DNA from: Anaerolineaceae bacterium
GTDB taxonomy: Bacteria; Chloroflexota; Anaerolineae; Aggregatilineales; Phototrophicaceae
Direction of reading: 5' to 3'
Assembly: GCA_002699585.1 (NCBI GenBank)
Contig: PABP01000009.1
Span: forward strand, 483,750-547,749
DNA length: 64,000 bases
Below the pieces are notes generated by a model. The model had not been told where the DNA came from. It saw only the letters and a program-made list of their open reading frames with translations, and did not search any database. Below, piece after piece: positions 54,189 through 63,966 of this stretch. Each line of letters begins with the position of its first letter. Position 1 is the stretch's first letter. Made by a program: the position numbers and the translations under genes.

Positions 54189-56738
54189 ATGGACCATTCG
54201 TACCGTATTCGTATCTTCCTGGCGGCTATTCTCATCACGGTGATGAGCGCCTGTAATCTCAATGCAACTGAGGGCCTCCCAACGGCTGATGCTGAAAATA
54301 TCATCTATGTGACGGCTACCGTGCCGTTACCCACAGCCGACGCTGATGGGGTCATCTATATCACGACCACGCCATCTGGGAGTGGCGATGTGCAGGTGGT
54401 CAACGACGCTCCGACCGCCGTATTGCCATCAACAGAACTCGCCCCGACTGACGTGCCCGAAGCCACGCCAACTGTTGACCTGGCCCAGGTCGATCAACAG
54501 GTCGCTGAGGCCGAGCGCTTCTTTGACAACGGTTATTTTGAAGAATCCGTAGAGACATTCAAAGCGGTCGTCGCTCAGAGTGGCGTCGTGCCCAATGACG
54601 TCCGTGCGGAAGCCGCCCTCAATCTGGGGCAGGCCGCTCTGCGAGAGGGCTTGTTCCAGGATGCCGTAGACGCATTGACCGTCATCATCGACCAGATACC
54701 TGATGATTTGCGCGTGGCCCAGGCTTATTTCCTGCGTGGCGATGCCTATTCCGGGCTGTCGCTGTGGCAAAATGCCATCGCCGACTACCAGCAATATTTG
54801 TCGCTGCGGCCCGGTCTGGTCGATAGTTACGCCTACGAGCGCATCGGCGATGGTTTCTTAGCCGAGGGCGATCTCAACGCGGCTTTAACCAGTTATGATG
54901 CCGCCATCAGCGCCGGACGCCTATTGGTCCCGGAACTCATCCTGCGTGAAAAATTGGCCCAAATCTATATCAACAATGGCCGATATGCCGATGCCATTGC
55001 CCAGTACGATGCCATCCTGGCCGTGTCACAGTTGGCGAATTATCGCGCGTCTATTGAATTTGCTGCTACTCAGGCCTTGCTCCAGGCGGGTGACACCGAG
55101 AATGCACTCATTCGCGCCCGCCTAATCTTTAATAATTATCCGCAGACTGCCCAGGCTTACCCGGCCATGCGGCTCTTGATTGACAACGGCGCTGACATTG
55201 ATGGTTGGCAGCGCGGACAGGTCAATTACTACTATGGTGACTATACCGGGGCGATTGAAGCCTTCAACGACTATTCATCCTCGCATTTGCTGGATGCCAT
55301 TCCCGACGAGTTATATTTGCTCCTGGGCTTGTCTTACCGGGAAATTGGTAATCCCGATGCGGCCGTCGTCGCTTTCCAGACATTGATCGAACAGTACCCG
55401 CAGAGTGCTTTGTTTGGTGATGCACTGCTGGAACAGGGCCGCACGCGCTTTTTGTCCGGCGATATTCCGACAGCCATAGAAACCTATCTGGGTATTGCCG
55501 ATACGTACAATTATTTGGATGCGGCTGCTTCTGAAGCGCTCTGGCGTGCTGGCTACTTGTTCGGCACCAATGGCGATCCGCAGAGTGCCCGCGAGACCTT
55601 CACCCGCTTGGCGACTGAGTACCCCGATAGCGAATGGGCCGCCAATGGCCTGACGCTAGCGGCTTCGGCTGCTGTGACCGCTGAACAGTGGGACGTCGCT
55701 GAGAATCTATATGGGCGCATTGCTAGTCTGGCGCGTGGTGATGAACAGGCCGCCGCCTACTTATGGGTAGGCCGACTGGCGGAGCAGCGCGGCGATGCCA
55801 CCCAGGCCGATGAAGCCTATAACTTGGCGATCCAGGCTGCACCCGATAGTTACTTCGCCCAGCGTGCCCAGGACATCCGCCTGGGGCAGGTGCCCTTTAC
55901 CCCACCGGATCAACTTCAATTTGAGTTTGACGAAGTGGCAGGCCAAGCGGAATCCGAAGCGTGGTTGCGTCAGCTTTACCAGCCGGAAGAAACGGGCAGT
56001 CTGTCGCAGCTATCGCCCACACTGGCAGAGGACCCGCGTCTGATTCGGGGCAATGAACTGGCTGCTTTGTCGCTCTATGACGAAGCCGAAGAAGAGTTCT
56101 CAGCGCTTCTGGATGAACTACGCGCCAACGGGGATGCCATCGGCTCGTATCAGATGGCCATTTATCTGCGCGACCAGGGCTTACACCGCATGTCGATTGT
56201 GGCCGCTGCTGATGTGATCGTGACGGCAGGCGTCGGCACCTTGGATGCCCCGGCCTATATCGCTCGTATGCGCTACCCGGCCTATTACATTGACCTGATT
56301 ATGACCGAAGCCCGTGACCGCTTCGGCATTGATCCTTTGCTGATGCTCGGTTTGATTCGCCAGGAGAGCCTGTTCAACGAACACGCGATTAGTGCAGCCA
56401 ACGCCTACGGCCTGACGCAGGTCATCCCCAGCACGGGCCAGTACATCGCTGACAGCCTCGGTATGCCTGATTGGCAGACCAGCGACCTCATTCGTCCCTA
56501 TCTCAGCATTCGGTTTGGGGCCTTCTATTTGGAAGAGCAGTTGCGCTTATTTGAGCAGAGTCCAGCGCCGGCGCTGGCGGCCTATAACGGTGGCCCTGGC
56601 AACGCACTCGACTGGAATGCACTTGCAGGTGGCGAAATCGACCTGCTGCTGACGACCATCACCTTTGATGAAACGCGTAGTTACGTGCAACGCATCTACA
56701 GCCACTATAATATTTATCGTGCGCTGTACGGTGGATAA
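54189..56738 (+). CDS. TPR-containing lytic transglycosylase lipoprotein (Slt-like)
   Basis: 849 residues. The signal peptide ends in a lipobox with Cys22 (ITVMSAC). A Thr/Pro-rich linker (about 25-90) is followed by many TPR-like helices through about residue 670, and a C-terminal SLT domain: GLIRQESLFN with catalytic Glu726, AYGLTQVIPSTG, and AALAAYNGGPGNA-like (here PALAAYNGGPGNALDW). It cleaves peptidoglycan glycan strands at the outer face of the membrane. Its presence implies a murein wall. Ends with a strong terminator. Confidence 0.93.
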   Translation: MDHSYRIRIFLAAILITVMSACNLNATEGLPTADAENIIYVTATVPLPTADADGVIYITTTPSGSGDVQVVNDAPTAVLPSTELAPTDVPEATPTVDLAQVDQQVAEAERFFDNGYFEESVETFKAVVAQSGVVPNDVRAEAALNLGQAALREGLFQDAVDALTVIIDQIPDDLRVAQAYFLRGDAYSGLSLWQNAIADYQQYLSLRPGLVDSYAYERIGDGFLAEGDLNAALTSYDAAISAGRLLVPELILREKLAQIYINNGRYADAIAQYDAILAVSQLANYRASIEFAATQALLQAGDTENALIRARLIFNNYPQTAQAYPAMRLLIDNGADIDGWQRGQVNYYYGDYTGAIEAFNDYSSSHLLDAIPDELYLLLGLSYREIGNPDAAVVAFQTLIEQYPQSALFGDALLEQGRTRFLSGDIPTAIETYLGIADTYNYLDAAASEALWRAGYLFGTNGDPQSARETFTRLATEYPDSEWAANGLTLAASAAVTAEQWDVAENLYGRIASLARGDEQAAAYLWVGRLAEQRGDATQADEAYNLAIQAAPDSYFAQRAQDIRLGQVPFTPPDQLQFEFDEVAGQAESEAWLRQLYQPEETGSLSQLSPTLAEDPRLIRGNELAALSLYDEAEEEFSALLDELRANGDAIGSYQMAIYLRDQGLHRMSIVAAADVIVTAGVGTLDAPAYIARMRYPAYYIDLIMTEARDRFGIDPLLMLGLIRQESLFNEHAISAANAYGLTQVIPSTGQYIADSLGMPDWQTSDLIRPYLSIRFGAFYLEEQLRLFEQSPAPALAAYNGGPGNALDWNALAGGEIDLLLTTITFDETRSYVQRIYSHYNIYRALYGG

Positions 56739-56761
56739 GTCTGCAGAGAGACTTGAATACA

Positions 56762-56787
56762 AAAAACGGCCTACGTGGGCCGTTTTT
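56762..56787. terminator. Bidirectional terminator
   Basis: AAAAACGGCC (56762-56771) pairs perfectly with GGCCGTTTTT (56778-56787), 6-base loop. It separates the lytic transglycosylase gene from the convergent response regulator gene. Confidence 0.92.
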
Positions 56788-56810
56788 ATTTCTATATGAG
56801 GTGCGGGAAC

Positions 56811-57188
56811 TTATGCACTCACTTGTGATAGGATCGACCGCACTTTGGCGACCAGGTCATGATGCAAAATCGGCTTGGGCAGGTAATCATTGGCACCTGC
56901 ATCCATGCCCCGCATAACGCTCTCTGCATCACCGCGTGCGGATAGAATCAACACCGGGGTTTCGCGTGTTTCCTGGCGCTCACGGATCACGCCGCACAAT
57001 TCAATGCCATCCATACCGGGCATCATCACGTCCAGAATAATCAGATCGGGCACATTCTGGTCGAGCGTGGCAAGCGCAGCTTTTGCATCTTTGGCCTTCA
57101 GGACGTTGAAACCGCCGCGCTCCAGCATAATACCGATGAGCGTCAGAGCACCAATTTCATCGTCTACAACCAAAACATTCTTTTTCAT
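56811..57188 (-). CDS. Single-domain response regulator (CheY-like receiver)
   Basis: 125 residues, a receiver domain only. Acidic pocket Asp9/Asp10 in VLVVDDE, phospho-acceptor Asp53 in LIILDVMMPGMDG, Thr/Ser in LILSARGD, and Lys in LPKPI. No output domain, so it signals by protein contact. The start at 57188 has GGAGG 6 bases ahead; the frame to 57209 is rejected. No kinase gene lies nearby. Confidence 0.93.
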   Translation of the reverse strand: MKKNVLVVDDEIGALTLIGIMLERGGFNVLKAKDAKAALATLDQNVPDLIILDVMMPGMDGIELCGVIRERQETRETPVLILSARGDAESVMRGMDAGANDYLPKPILHHDLVAKVRSILSQVSA

Positions 57189-57696
57189 CCAAGCCTCCAT
57201 GCAGTCCATAGTTCAGGCTGCATTGTTCGGGTTCTCAATCTAGGTCCATTTCAGCAGATGGACATCACTTAATCAATCGTTGATCTCTATTTACTATAAT
57301 CTCTCATACCTTGCACAATAATTAAGAAACGGCACTTGTGCAACGGATTCCCATCAATTTCGTATCATAACGTAGGACATTACAATATTGTATCAGCTTG
57401 CTATCATTTGCAAGTCATTCTACAGGGGGTTCCTTGCAGATGCCCAACAAAGGTAAGGCCCTCATGACCTTTGACAGGCGTAAGTTTGTTCAATGCCTTG
57501 CGGACGTATCCCCCAGTCTTTAGGGGTTGAGTGGGTTGATGCAGATTGTTAATATTTCTATGGCATACTCTTGCTATATCTTCTTGTGTTTTGAGGCGCT
57601 TTCAATACCACGAGCATCACCCATAAACACAACTTAGCTAGCAATGCCAACCTACGGGGGATTGTTAATCACAGTAGCCTGACAAAGGAAAATATC
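57189..57696. other. Long divergent intergenic region
   Basis: 508 bases with no supported gene. A possible response regulator promoter lies on the minus strand (TATAGT box near 57293-57298). A 7-bp inverted repeat CAAAGGT/ACCTTTG occurs at 57448-57473. The right third is AT-rich and presumably holds the ABC exporter promoter, but none was firmly placed. No tRNA, riboswitch or small ORF with RBS was recognised. Confidence 0.55.
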
Positions 57697-58632
57697 ATGG
57701 GTTCACCTGCCATTGTTGTCGAAGACGTTACCAAGTCCTACGGCGATTTCCGTGCAGTGGATCATCTCTCTTTTGATGTGCAAAACGGCGAGATTTTTGC
57801 GGTCCTCGGCCCTAACGGCGCAGGCAAAAGCACGACGATCCGTATGATTCTCGACATTATTAAACCTGATACAGGCCGTATTGCGGTGCTGGGCGGTCCG
57901 ATTAATGCTGCTCGCAAAAATCGCATCGGTTACTTGCCTGAAGAACGCGGCCTATACACAGGCGTTCCCGTTTTGGAAATGATGTCTTATCTAGGCCGCC
58001 TAAAGGGCCTCTCGCGCTCAGAAGCGCGTTCGCGCTCTATGGCTATTCTGGAACGCCTGGAACTGGCCGACAATGCCAAAAGCAAAGTCAGCGAACTGAG
58101 TAAAGGTATGCAGCAAAAAGTTCAGTTTGCTGTAACGGTACTGCATCAGCCGGAACTCATCATTATCGATGAGCCGTTCTCCGGCCTGGACCCGGTCAAT
58201 CGACTGGTTATCAAAGAACTGTTGCTGGACTTCCGCAATGGGGGTGGGGCTATAGTCATGAGCACCCACCAGATGAACCAGATCGAAGAAATGGCTGACC
58301 GCATGCTGATGATTAGTCATGGTCAGCAAAAGCTCTACGGCCCGGTGGAAGAAATCAAAGAGCGGTTCGCCAAACATGCCATCATTGTCGATGGCAAAGG
58401 TGATTGGGCCAAGGTTCCCGGCGTCACATCGGTAGAGCCGGCTGGTAATGGCCGCAATGGCGGTAAGTTGCTCAACCTTGCGCCGGATGTCACCAACGAT
58501 GCTGTCCTGGCAGCGATGGCCCAGGACAAAACACTTGAGATCGACCGCTTTGAGCGCGCTGTCCCCAGCCTGGACGAAATCTTCATCCAGGTTGCAGGTG
58601 AACACGCCACAGTCGATCAGCGTGTAGGTTAG
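57697..58632 (+). CDS. ABC transporter ATP-binding protein (NatA-like)
   Basis: 311 residues. Walker A GPNGAGKSTTIRM at 38-50, signature LSKGMQQKVQFAVTV, Walker B LIIIDEPFSGLDPVN and switch His in VMSTHQMNQIEEMADR. The C-terminal 80 residues form the extension seen in NatA/EcsA-like exporters (EIFIQVAGEHA at the end). It precedes two ABC-2 permease genes on the same strand by 8 bases. The pair of different permeases suggests a heterodimeric pore. Confidence 0.93.
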   Translation: MGSPAIVVEDVTKSYGDFRAVDHLSFDVQNGEIFAVLGPNGAGKSTTIRMILDIIKPDTGRIAVLGGPINAARKNRIGYLPEERGLYTGVPVLEMMSYLGRLKGLSRSEARSRSMAILERLELADNAKSKVSELSKGMQQKVQFAVTVLHQPELIIIDEPFSGLDPVNRLVIKELLLDFRNGGGAIVMSTHQMNQIEEMADRMLMISHGQQKLYGPVEEIKERFAKHAIIVDGKGDWAKVPGVTSVEPAGNGRNGGKLLNLAPDVTNDAVLAAMAQDKTLEIDRFERAVPSLDEIFIQVAGEHATVDQRVG

Positions 58633-58640
58633 GGGGTATC

Positions 58641-59897
58641 ATGTCAAACATACTGACAGTCGCCCAGCACGAATTCTGGTCGGTGCTGCGCAAACGGTCA
58701 TTCCTGTTTACGATGATCGGTGTGCCCCTCTTTTCGATTGCGATGATGATCCTTGTCGTGTTCATTCAGCTCAACGTCGCCGAAAGTGGAACGGTTGATA
58801 TCAACCGACTGGGATATATTGATCTGTCGGGCGTTCTGGCCGATGAAATCGAAAAACCGGATAACTTTACAATCTATGCAAGCCAGGATGCCGCATCAAC
58901 TGCCCTGGAAAACGACGAAATTGATGCGTATTTCGTCGTACCAGAGCTTTACATGCGTACAGGCCAGGTCTCGCTGTATGCACTGGGTTCCGTCCCTGAA
59001 GACGTTCAGTCCGAAATTGAAGCTTACATCAGCGAAAATCTGCTGGCCAATCTGGATCAAGAAACGACGCTACCACAAGATCGCCTGCGCAACCCGGTCG
59101 ATATGGCCGTCTATCTGGAAAGCTCTGGTCGGGAAATCACCCAATCGGGTTTTGCTGGCTTGATCATGATGCCGATGGTTTACACGTTCGTCTTCATGTT
59201 TGCTCTGCAATTCTCTGGCACGTTCCTGATGAGCAATGTCGCTGATGAGAAGGCCAATCGCATCATGGAGATCCTCATCACCAGCATCACACCAACGGAG
59301 CTACTGGGTGGTAAGTTGCTAGGCCTGGGACTGATTGGTCTGCTGCAAATCCTGGTATGGGCGGTGGTCGGCGTTGTGATCGTACTCATCGGCCAAAGTC
59401 AGAACATAGAAGCGTTATCGGCCATCACCTTCCCGGTCGATGTCATGCTGATAGGCTTGCTATTCTTCCTGCTGACCTACTTCCTATATGCCAGCATCCT
59501 GGCAGGTGTAGGCGTGGTAGCTGGTTCTGAGCAAGACAGTCGGCAAATTGCTGGTTTGTTCATCATTCCGATCATTTTGCCGTTTTTCTTTGTCGTGCAG
59601 TTTATGGGCGATGCCAACGGCACTGTGCCAACCATTTTGACGCTCATTCCGTTTACATCGGGCACCTCAATTTTGCTGCGGATGGTATTTACGGCTGTCC
59701 CCGCATGGCAAATTCTGGTGAGCATTGCGTTGCTACTGATATCGACAATCATCATTGTCTGGGCATCGGCCCGTGTCTTCCGTTGGGGCATGCTGCTCTA
59801 TGGTAAACGTCCGGGAATCATGTCGATTTTGCGGGCTATCACAGGCCGTGTGGAAGCCGGTTCACTGGCGCGGTCATCGAAAGGGGCACGGTCATGA
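58641..59897 (+). CDS. ABC-2 type permease (NatB-like), first subunit
   Basis: 418 residues. Helix 1 at about 22-42 (SFLFTMIGVPLFSIAMMILVVF), a large extracytoplasmic domain (about 45-165), then five helices. The coupling stretch VADEKANRIMEILITSITPTELLGGKLLGLG is the NatB/YhaP-type hallmark. Overlaps the next permease gene by ATGA. Confidence 0.92.
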   Translation: MSNILTVAQHEFWSVLRKRSFLFTMIGVPLFSIAMMILVVFIQLNVAESGTVDINRLGYIDLSGVLADEIEKPDNFTIYASQDAASTALENDEIDAYFVVPELYMRTGQVSLYALGSVPEDVQSEIEAYISENLLANLDQETTLPQDRLRNPVDMAVYLESSGREITQSGFAGLIMMPMVYTFVFMFALQFSGTFLMSNVADEKANRIMEILITSITPTELLGGKLLGLGLIGLLQILVWAVVGVVIVLIGQSQNIEALSAITFPVDVMLIGLLFFLLTYFLYASILAGVGVVAGSEQDSRQIAGLFIIPIILPFFFVVQFMGDANGTVPTILTLIPFTSGTSILLRMVFTAVPAWQILVSIALLLISTIIIVWASARVFRWGMLLYGKRPGIMSILRAITGRVEAGSLARSSKGARS

Positions 59898-61183
59898 TTA
59901 ACAATACATTTCAGGTCTTCCTGTACGAAATCCAGCGGAACATCCGCCGCAAAGGGTATATCTTTACGACATTCCTTATACCGCTGCTGATCTTTGTGGG
60001 TATGTTCCTGTTCAACACACTGGCTATGGAAGGCAGTAATGATGGTGAACCAGCCATCGACCCCAACGACATCGTGGCGCAGTTTGAAGACATCAACGTA
60101 GCTGGGTTCGTTGATCTGGCGAGTGTGATTGATGCGGTGCCGGATTCGCTGGCGGATCGCATGGTACGCTTCCCGGATGAGGAAACAGCGCGCTCTGCGA
60201 TGCAAGATGAAGCTATCGATGTCTTTTACGTCATCCAGCCGGATTATCTGGAAACAGGCGAAGTCGTCTTACACTTGCCTGGTTTGCAGCTCAACCTGCT
60301 CAATGATCAACCGATTGAACTGTTGATTGAGCGCACGCTGGCGGGTGACATCGACAATCAAACCCTGCGGCGCATTCGCAACGCGGCTAGCTTCCAGGAG
60401 TTCAATCTGGAGCGTGACGCCGAAACAGACACCGCCTCGCGCGAGGATGCCGATTTCCTGATGGTCTATGTCTTTACCATCGCCTTCTTGCTGTCGCTGT
60501 TCATGACCAATGGTTACCTGATGACCAGCGTCATCGAAGAGAAGGAAAATCGCCTTATCGAAATCCTGATGAGTACGCTGAGACCGTTTGAGTTGCTCGC
60601 TGGCAAAATCATGGCGATGGGCGTGCTGGGTTTGTTGCAGATGGTAATCTGGTTTGGTGGAATGTTTTTGGCACTGCATGTCGCCGTCACGCTGCCTGCC
60701 TTCCAGAACATACCTGTCCTGCTGAACTTGCAAGTGCGCTGGCACATCCTGCCTACCTTGATCCTGTACTTCGTGGTTGGCTACATGCTCTTTGCCGCCA
60801 TGTATAGCGCGGTCGGGGCTATATCTGGCAGCATGCGCGAAGGCCCACAATATGCCGTGATCTTTACGCTGCCAGCCGTACTGCCGTTCTACTTCTTCGC
60901 GCTGGTGTTGGAGTCCCCGAATGGGCCGCTGCCTGTGTTCTTCAGCATGTTTCCGATCACAGCGCCCATTGGCATGCTTATGCGCCTGAGCGTGGTTGAC
61001 GTGCCCTTGATAGAGATTATCATCAGCCTGGTGCTGCTGGCACTGACGGCAGTCGCTGCCATGTGGATGGCGGGTCGCTTATTCCGTGTTCAGGTCTTAC
61101 TGGCCGGGCAGACGCCCAAGCTTTCCGAGCTGCCGCGTATGATCTTTGGTGGGCGCAGTAACGGCCAACCGAAGGCCGCATGA
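59894..61183 (+). CDS. ABC-2 type permease (NatB-like), second subunit
   Basis: 429 residues, paralogous to the preceding permease: helix 1 at about 20-40, an extracytoplasmic domain to about 180, then VIEEKENRLIEILMSTLRPFELLAGKIMAMG and more helices. Translational coupling by ATGA overlap. The substrate is not known; NatAB of Bacillus exports Na+, others export peptides or drugs. The operon ends in a strong terminator. Confidence 0.92.
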   Translation: MINNTFQVFLYEIQRNIRRKGYIFTTFLIPLLIFVGMFLFNTLAMEGSNDGEPAIDPNDIVAQFEDINVAGFVDLASVIDAVPDSLADRMVRFPDEETARSAMQDEAIDVFYVIQPDYLETGEVVLHLPGLQLNLLNDQPIELLIERTLAGDIDNQTLRRIRNAASFQEFNLERDAETDTASREDADFLMVYVFTIAFLLSLFMTNGYLMTSVIEEKENRLIEILMSTLRPFELLAGKIMAMGVLGLLQMVIWFGGMFLALHVAVTLPAFQNIPVLLNLQVRWHILPTLILYFVVGYMLFAAMYSAVGAISGSMREGPQYAVIFTLPAVLPFYFFALVLESPNGPLPVFFSMFPITAPIGMLMRLSVVDVPLIEIIISLVLLALTAVAAMWMAGRLFRVQVLLAGQTPKLSELPRMIFGGRSNGQPKAA

Positions 61184-61220
61184 CATTGGGTTACATCGGC
61201 TAGGAATATACTCTAGAAGC

Positions 61221-61254
61221 AAAAGGGACGCTCATAGTCGAGCGCCCCTTTTTT
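61221..61254. terminator. Bidirectional terminator
   Basis: AAAAGGGACGCTC (61221-61233) pairs with GAGCGCCCCTTTT (61240-61252), one mismatch, loop ATAGTC, T-tract to 61254. It lies between the ABC permease genes and the convergent glgP. Confidence 0.88.
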
Positions 61255-61279
61255 GATTGTGCTGATTGTCTGCGTTGCC

Positions 61280-63847
61280 TTATGCCCAGGTGATGAGGTT
61301 CGGCTGGAATGAGGTATGCAGATAGTCGTGATAGGGTAGCACGCGTACGGAGACGCCCAGTTCGCCAGTGACGTTGAACTTGTGCTCGCCCTTAAAAGTA
61401 TAGACGTCGTCGCCGTTTTCTTCGACCAGCGCCATATCGACGCTTTCGCCCTCAACAATGTTGCCGCGGGTATCTAGCCCACCATAGTAAACCTGGACCC
61501 GCACGTTCTCTGGTTTCAGGTTGCCCAGGCGTACCTTGGCTGTGACATCGCCTTTGGACCCCACTTTGACTTCTTTGACGTCAATTTGGACGTCGTCGAT
61601 AGCGACTTGCTTCCAGTTCTCAGGTAGCTCATGGCGCCAGCGGGCGAATGTCAGCGCGTTGCTGATGCCCGGTTCCAGCATCTTGGTGATGCGCTCAAAG
61701 TTGGGGATATAGAACTGGTCCGTATACTGCTGCACCATACGGTACGTCGTGAAGAATGGCGCCAGGGTGCGCATCCCAGACTTGATCATAGCGATCCACT
61801 CACGGGGCAAGCCATCACGGCCACCGCTGTAGAACTTGGGAATGATGTCGTTTTCCAGCACATTATACAGGGCTTCGCCTTCGATGCGGTCCTGGACTTC
61901 AGCTTCTTCCGGTGGGTATTCTTCGCCATTACCAATCGCCCAGCCAACTTCGCTGGAATAGCCCTCGTCCCACCAACCATCAAGGATACTGAAGTTGAGA
62001 CCGCCATTATAAATGGATTTCATGCCGCTGGTGCCGCTGGCTTCTTTCGGACGACGTGGGTTGTTGAGCCAGACATCGGCCCCTTGTAGCATGTAGCGCG
62101 CCACGTTCATATCGTAGTTCTCTAAGAAGACGATGGCATGGCGGAACTCCGGCATGCGCGATACAGAGACAATCTCACGAATGAGTTCTTTGCCGCCTTT
62201 ATCGTGCGGATGGGCCTTGCCCGCGAAGATGAACTGCACCGGGTGCGTCGGGTGGTTGACCAACTCGCGCAGGCGGTCCAAATCACGGAAGAGCAGGGTC
62301 GCGCGTTTGTAGGTAGCAAAGCGACGGGCAAAGCCAATCGTCAGCGCATCCGGGTTGAGGACCTCATCCGCATTGGCGATTTCTGACGGGCTGGCACCGC
62401 GCCGGATAAGCTGCATCTTCAAACGACGGCGGGCAAAAGCGACCAAGCGCTCACGACGACGTTCGTGTGTGCGCCACAACTCGGCGTCTGGCACGCGGTC
62501 AATCGCTGACCAGTTTTCCGGGTTGCTATCGTCGGTGCGCCAGGACGGGTCCAGGTAGCGATCCAGCAAGGTCGCCATCTCACGGCTGATCCACGTCTGG
62601 ACGTGAATGCCGTTGGTGATGGCCCCAATCGGCACTTCCTGCACGGGGACGCCGGGGTACAGCCATTGCCACATGTCACGGCTGACAACGCCATGCAGTT
62701 GGGCAACGCCGTTCGCGCCATAGGACATACGCAGTGCGAAGACAGACATGGAGAACAACTCATAATCGCCCATGTTTTCGCGGCCCAGGTCGATGAATTG
62801 CTCGCGGCTCAGGCCCAGTTCGCGCATATAGTCAGTGAAGTGCTCATCAATCAGGTCGAAGCCGAAGCGCTCCAGGCCAGCCGGAACGGGCGTATGGACC
62901 GTAAAGCATGTGCTGGCTGCAATGATTTCCTGTGCTTCCGGGAAGGTGATGTTCTGTTCGCGCATCAAATTACGGATGCGTTCCAGGCTCAGGAATGCCG
63001 AGTGGCCTTCGTTCATATGGCAGACATCGGCCCGTAAGCCCATCGCTTCCAACGCACGGATGCCACCGATACCCAGCACAATCTCCTGGCGGATGCGGGT
63101 GCGGCGGTCGCCACCATAAAGGCGGTCGGTCAGGCTGCGGTCCTCATCACGCGGATTTTCCGGGATATTGGTATCCAGCAAATACAGCGATATGCGCCCA
63201 ACTTTGACTTCCCAGATTTGGCAATAAAGCTTACGCCCAGGCAGCGGCACATCAATGAGAATCGGCTCGCCTTTGCTGTCGGTGACGACCTTCAGCGGCA
63301 GGTGAGAAAAGTCATTGATGGGGTACATCTCTTGTTGCCAGCCATCTGCATTGAGATACTGCTGGAAGTAACCCTCTTGATACAGCATCCCGACGCCTAC
63401 TAGCGGCAAGCCCAGGTCACTGGCACTCTTGAGATGGTCGCCTGAAAGAATACCCAGGCCGCCAGAATAATTCTGGAAGCACTCGGTGATGCCGAACTCC
63501 ATCGAGAAGTAAGCGACGAGTGGTTTCTTGGGCAGGTGGCCATATTTCTTGTTGTACCAGGTGTTTTTATCGCTCATATAAGCGTCGTACTGGGCCAGAG
63601 TACGTTCGAGGTTGGCCATGAAGGCTTGGTCGTTTTTGACTTCGTCCAGTCTGTTCTGGCTGATGTCGCCGAGCACACGCACCGGGTTGTGGTACGTGGC
63701 TTCCCACAGGTCGGGGTCTAGGCGGCGGAACAAGCTGATGGTGTCGTGATCCCACGCAAAACGCATGTTGTATGCGAGTTCTTCCAGGCGGGATAGCGAC
63801 TTTGGCAGCTTGGGCACGACATGGACAGTCGCCACAGGTTTCACCAT
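61280..63847 (-). CDS. glgP: Alpha-glucan (glycogen) phosphorylase
   Basis: 855 residues, phosphorolysis of glycogen or maltodextrin to glucose-1-phosphate. It belongs to the GlgP type with an N-terminal DUF3417-like domain (KSLSRLEELAYNMRFAWD). The GT35 core has VAYFSMEFGITE, NYSGGLGILSGDHLKSASDL, NEGHSAF and the PLP lysine (about residue 610) in KEASGTSGMKSIYNGG. A C-terminal beta domain of about 100 residues follows (VKVGSKGDVTAKVRLG). No other glycogen genes in the window. Confidence 0.96.
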   Translation of the reverse strand: MVKPVATVHVVPKLPKSLSRLEELAYNMRFAWDHDTISLFRRLDPDLWEATYHNPVRVLGDISQNRLDEVKNDQAFMANLERTLAQYDAYMSDKNTWYNKKYGHLPKKPLVAYFSMEFGITECFQNYSGGLGILSGDHLKSASDLGLPLVGVGMLYQEGYFQQYLNADGWQQEMYPINDFSHLPLKVVTDSKGEPILIDVPLPGRKLYCQIWEVKVGRISLYLLDTNIPENPRDEDRSLTDRLYGGDRRTRIRQEIVLGIGGIRALEAMGLRADVCHMNEGHSAFLSLERIRNLMREQNITFPEAQEIIAASTCFTVHTPVPAGLERFGFDLIDEHFTDYMRELGLSREQFIDLGRENMGDYELFSMSVFALRMSYGANGVAQLHGVVSRDMWQWLYPGVPVQEVPIGAITNGIHVQTWISREMATLLDRYLDPSWRTDDSNPENWSAIDRVPDAELWRTHERRRERLVAFARRRLKMQLIRRGASPSEIANADEVLNPDALTIGFARRFATYKRATLLFRDLDRLRELVNHPTHPVQFIFAGKAHPHDKGGKELIREIVSVSRMPEFRHAIVFLENYDMNVARYMLQGADVWLNNPRRPKEASGTSGMKSIYNGGLNFSILDGWWDEGYSSEVGWAIGNGEEYPPEEAEVQDRIEGEALYNVLENDIIPKFYSGGRDGLPREWIAMIKSGMRTLAPFFTTYRMVQQYTDQFYIPNFERITKMLEPGISNALTFARWRHELPENWKQVAIDDVQIDVKEVKVGSKGDVTAKVRLGNLKPENVRVQVYYGGLDTRGNIVEGESVDMALVEENGDDVYTFKGEHKFNVTGELGVSVRVLPYHDYLHTSFQPNLITWA

Positions 63848-63938
63848 GATTTGAAAGGCTCCCTAAATCGATTTACAAGGTCAATGTGGATTGGCAGGTT
63901 GCGGCATTTTGCATATGCGGCTGCACAACCCTACGTCT

Positions 63939-63966
63939 AGAATAGCTTGGAATGACCCTTTGACAA
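63939..63966 (-). promoter_or_regulatory. Candidate glgP promoter
   Basis: On the minus strand, TTGTCA (63961-63966) and TATTCT (63939-63944) with a 16-base spacer, roughly 85 bases before the ATG; GGGAGCC precedes the start codon. Confidence 0.5.

Noticed and set aside
57448-57473. Inverted repeat CAAAGGT/ACCTTTG in the long gap
   Set aside because: Short stem, no T-tract and no clear relation to a promoter; noted only within the intergenic entry.
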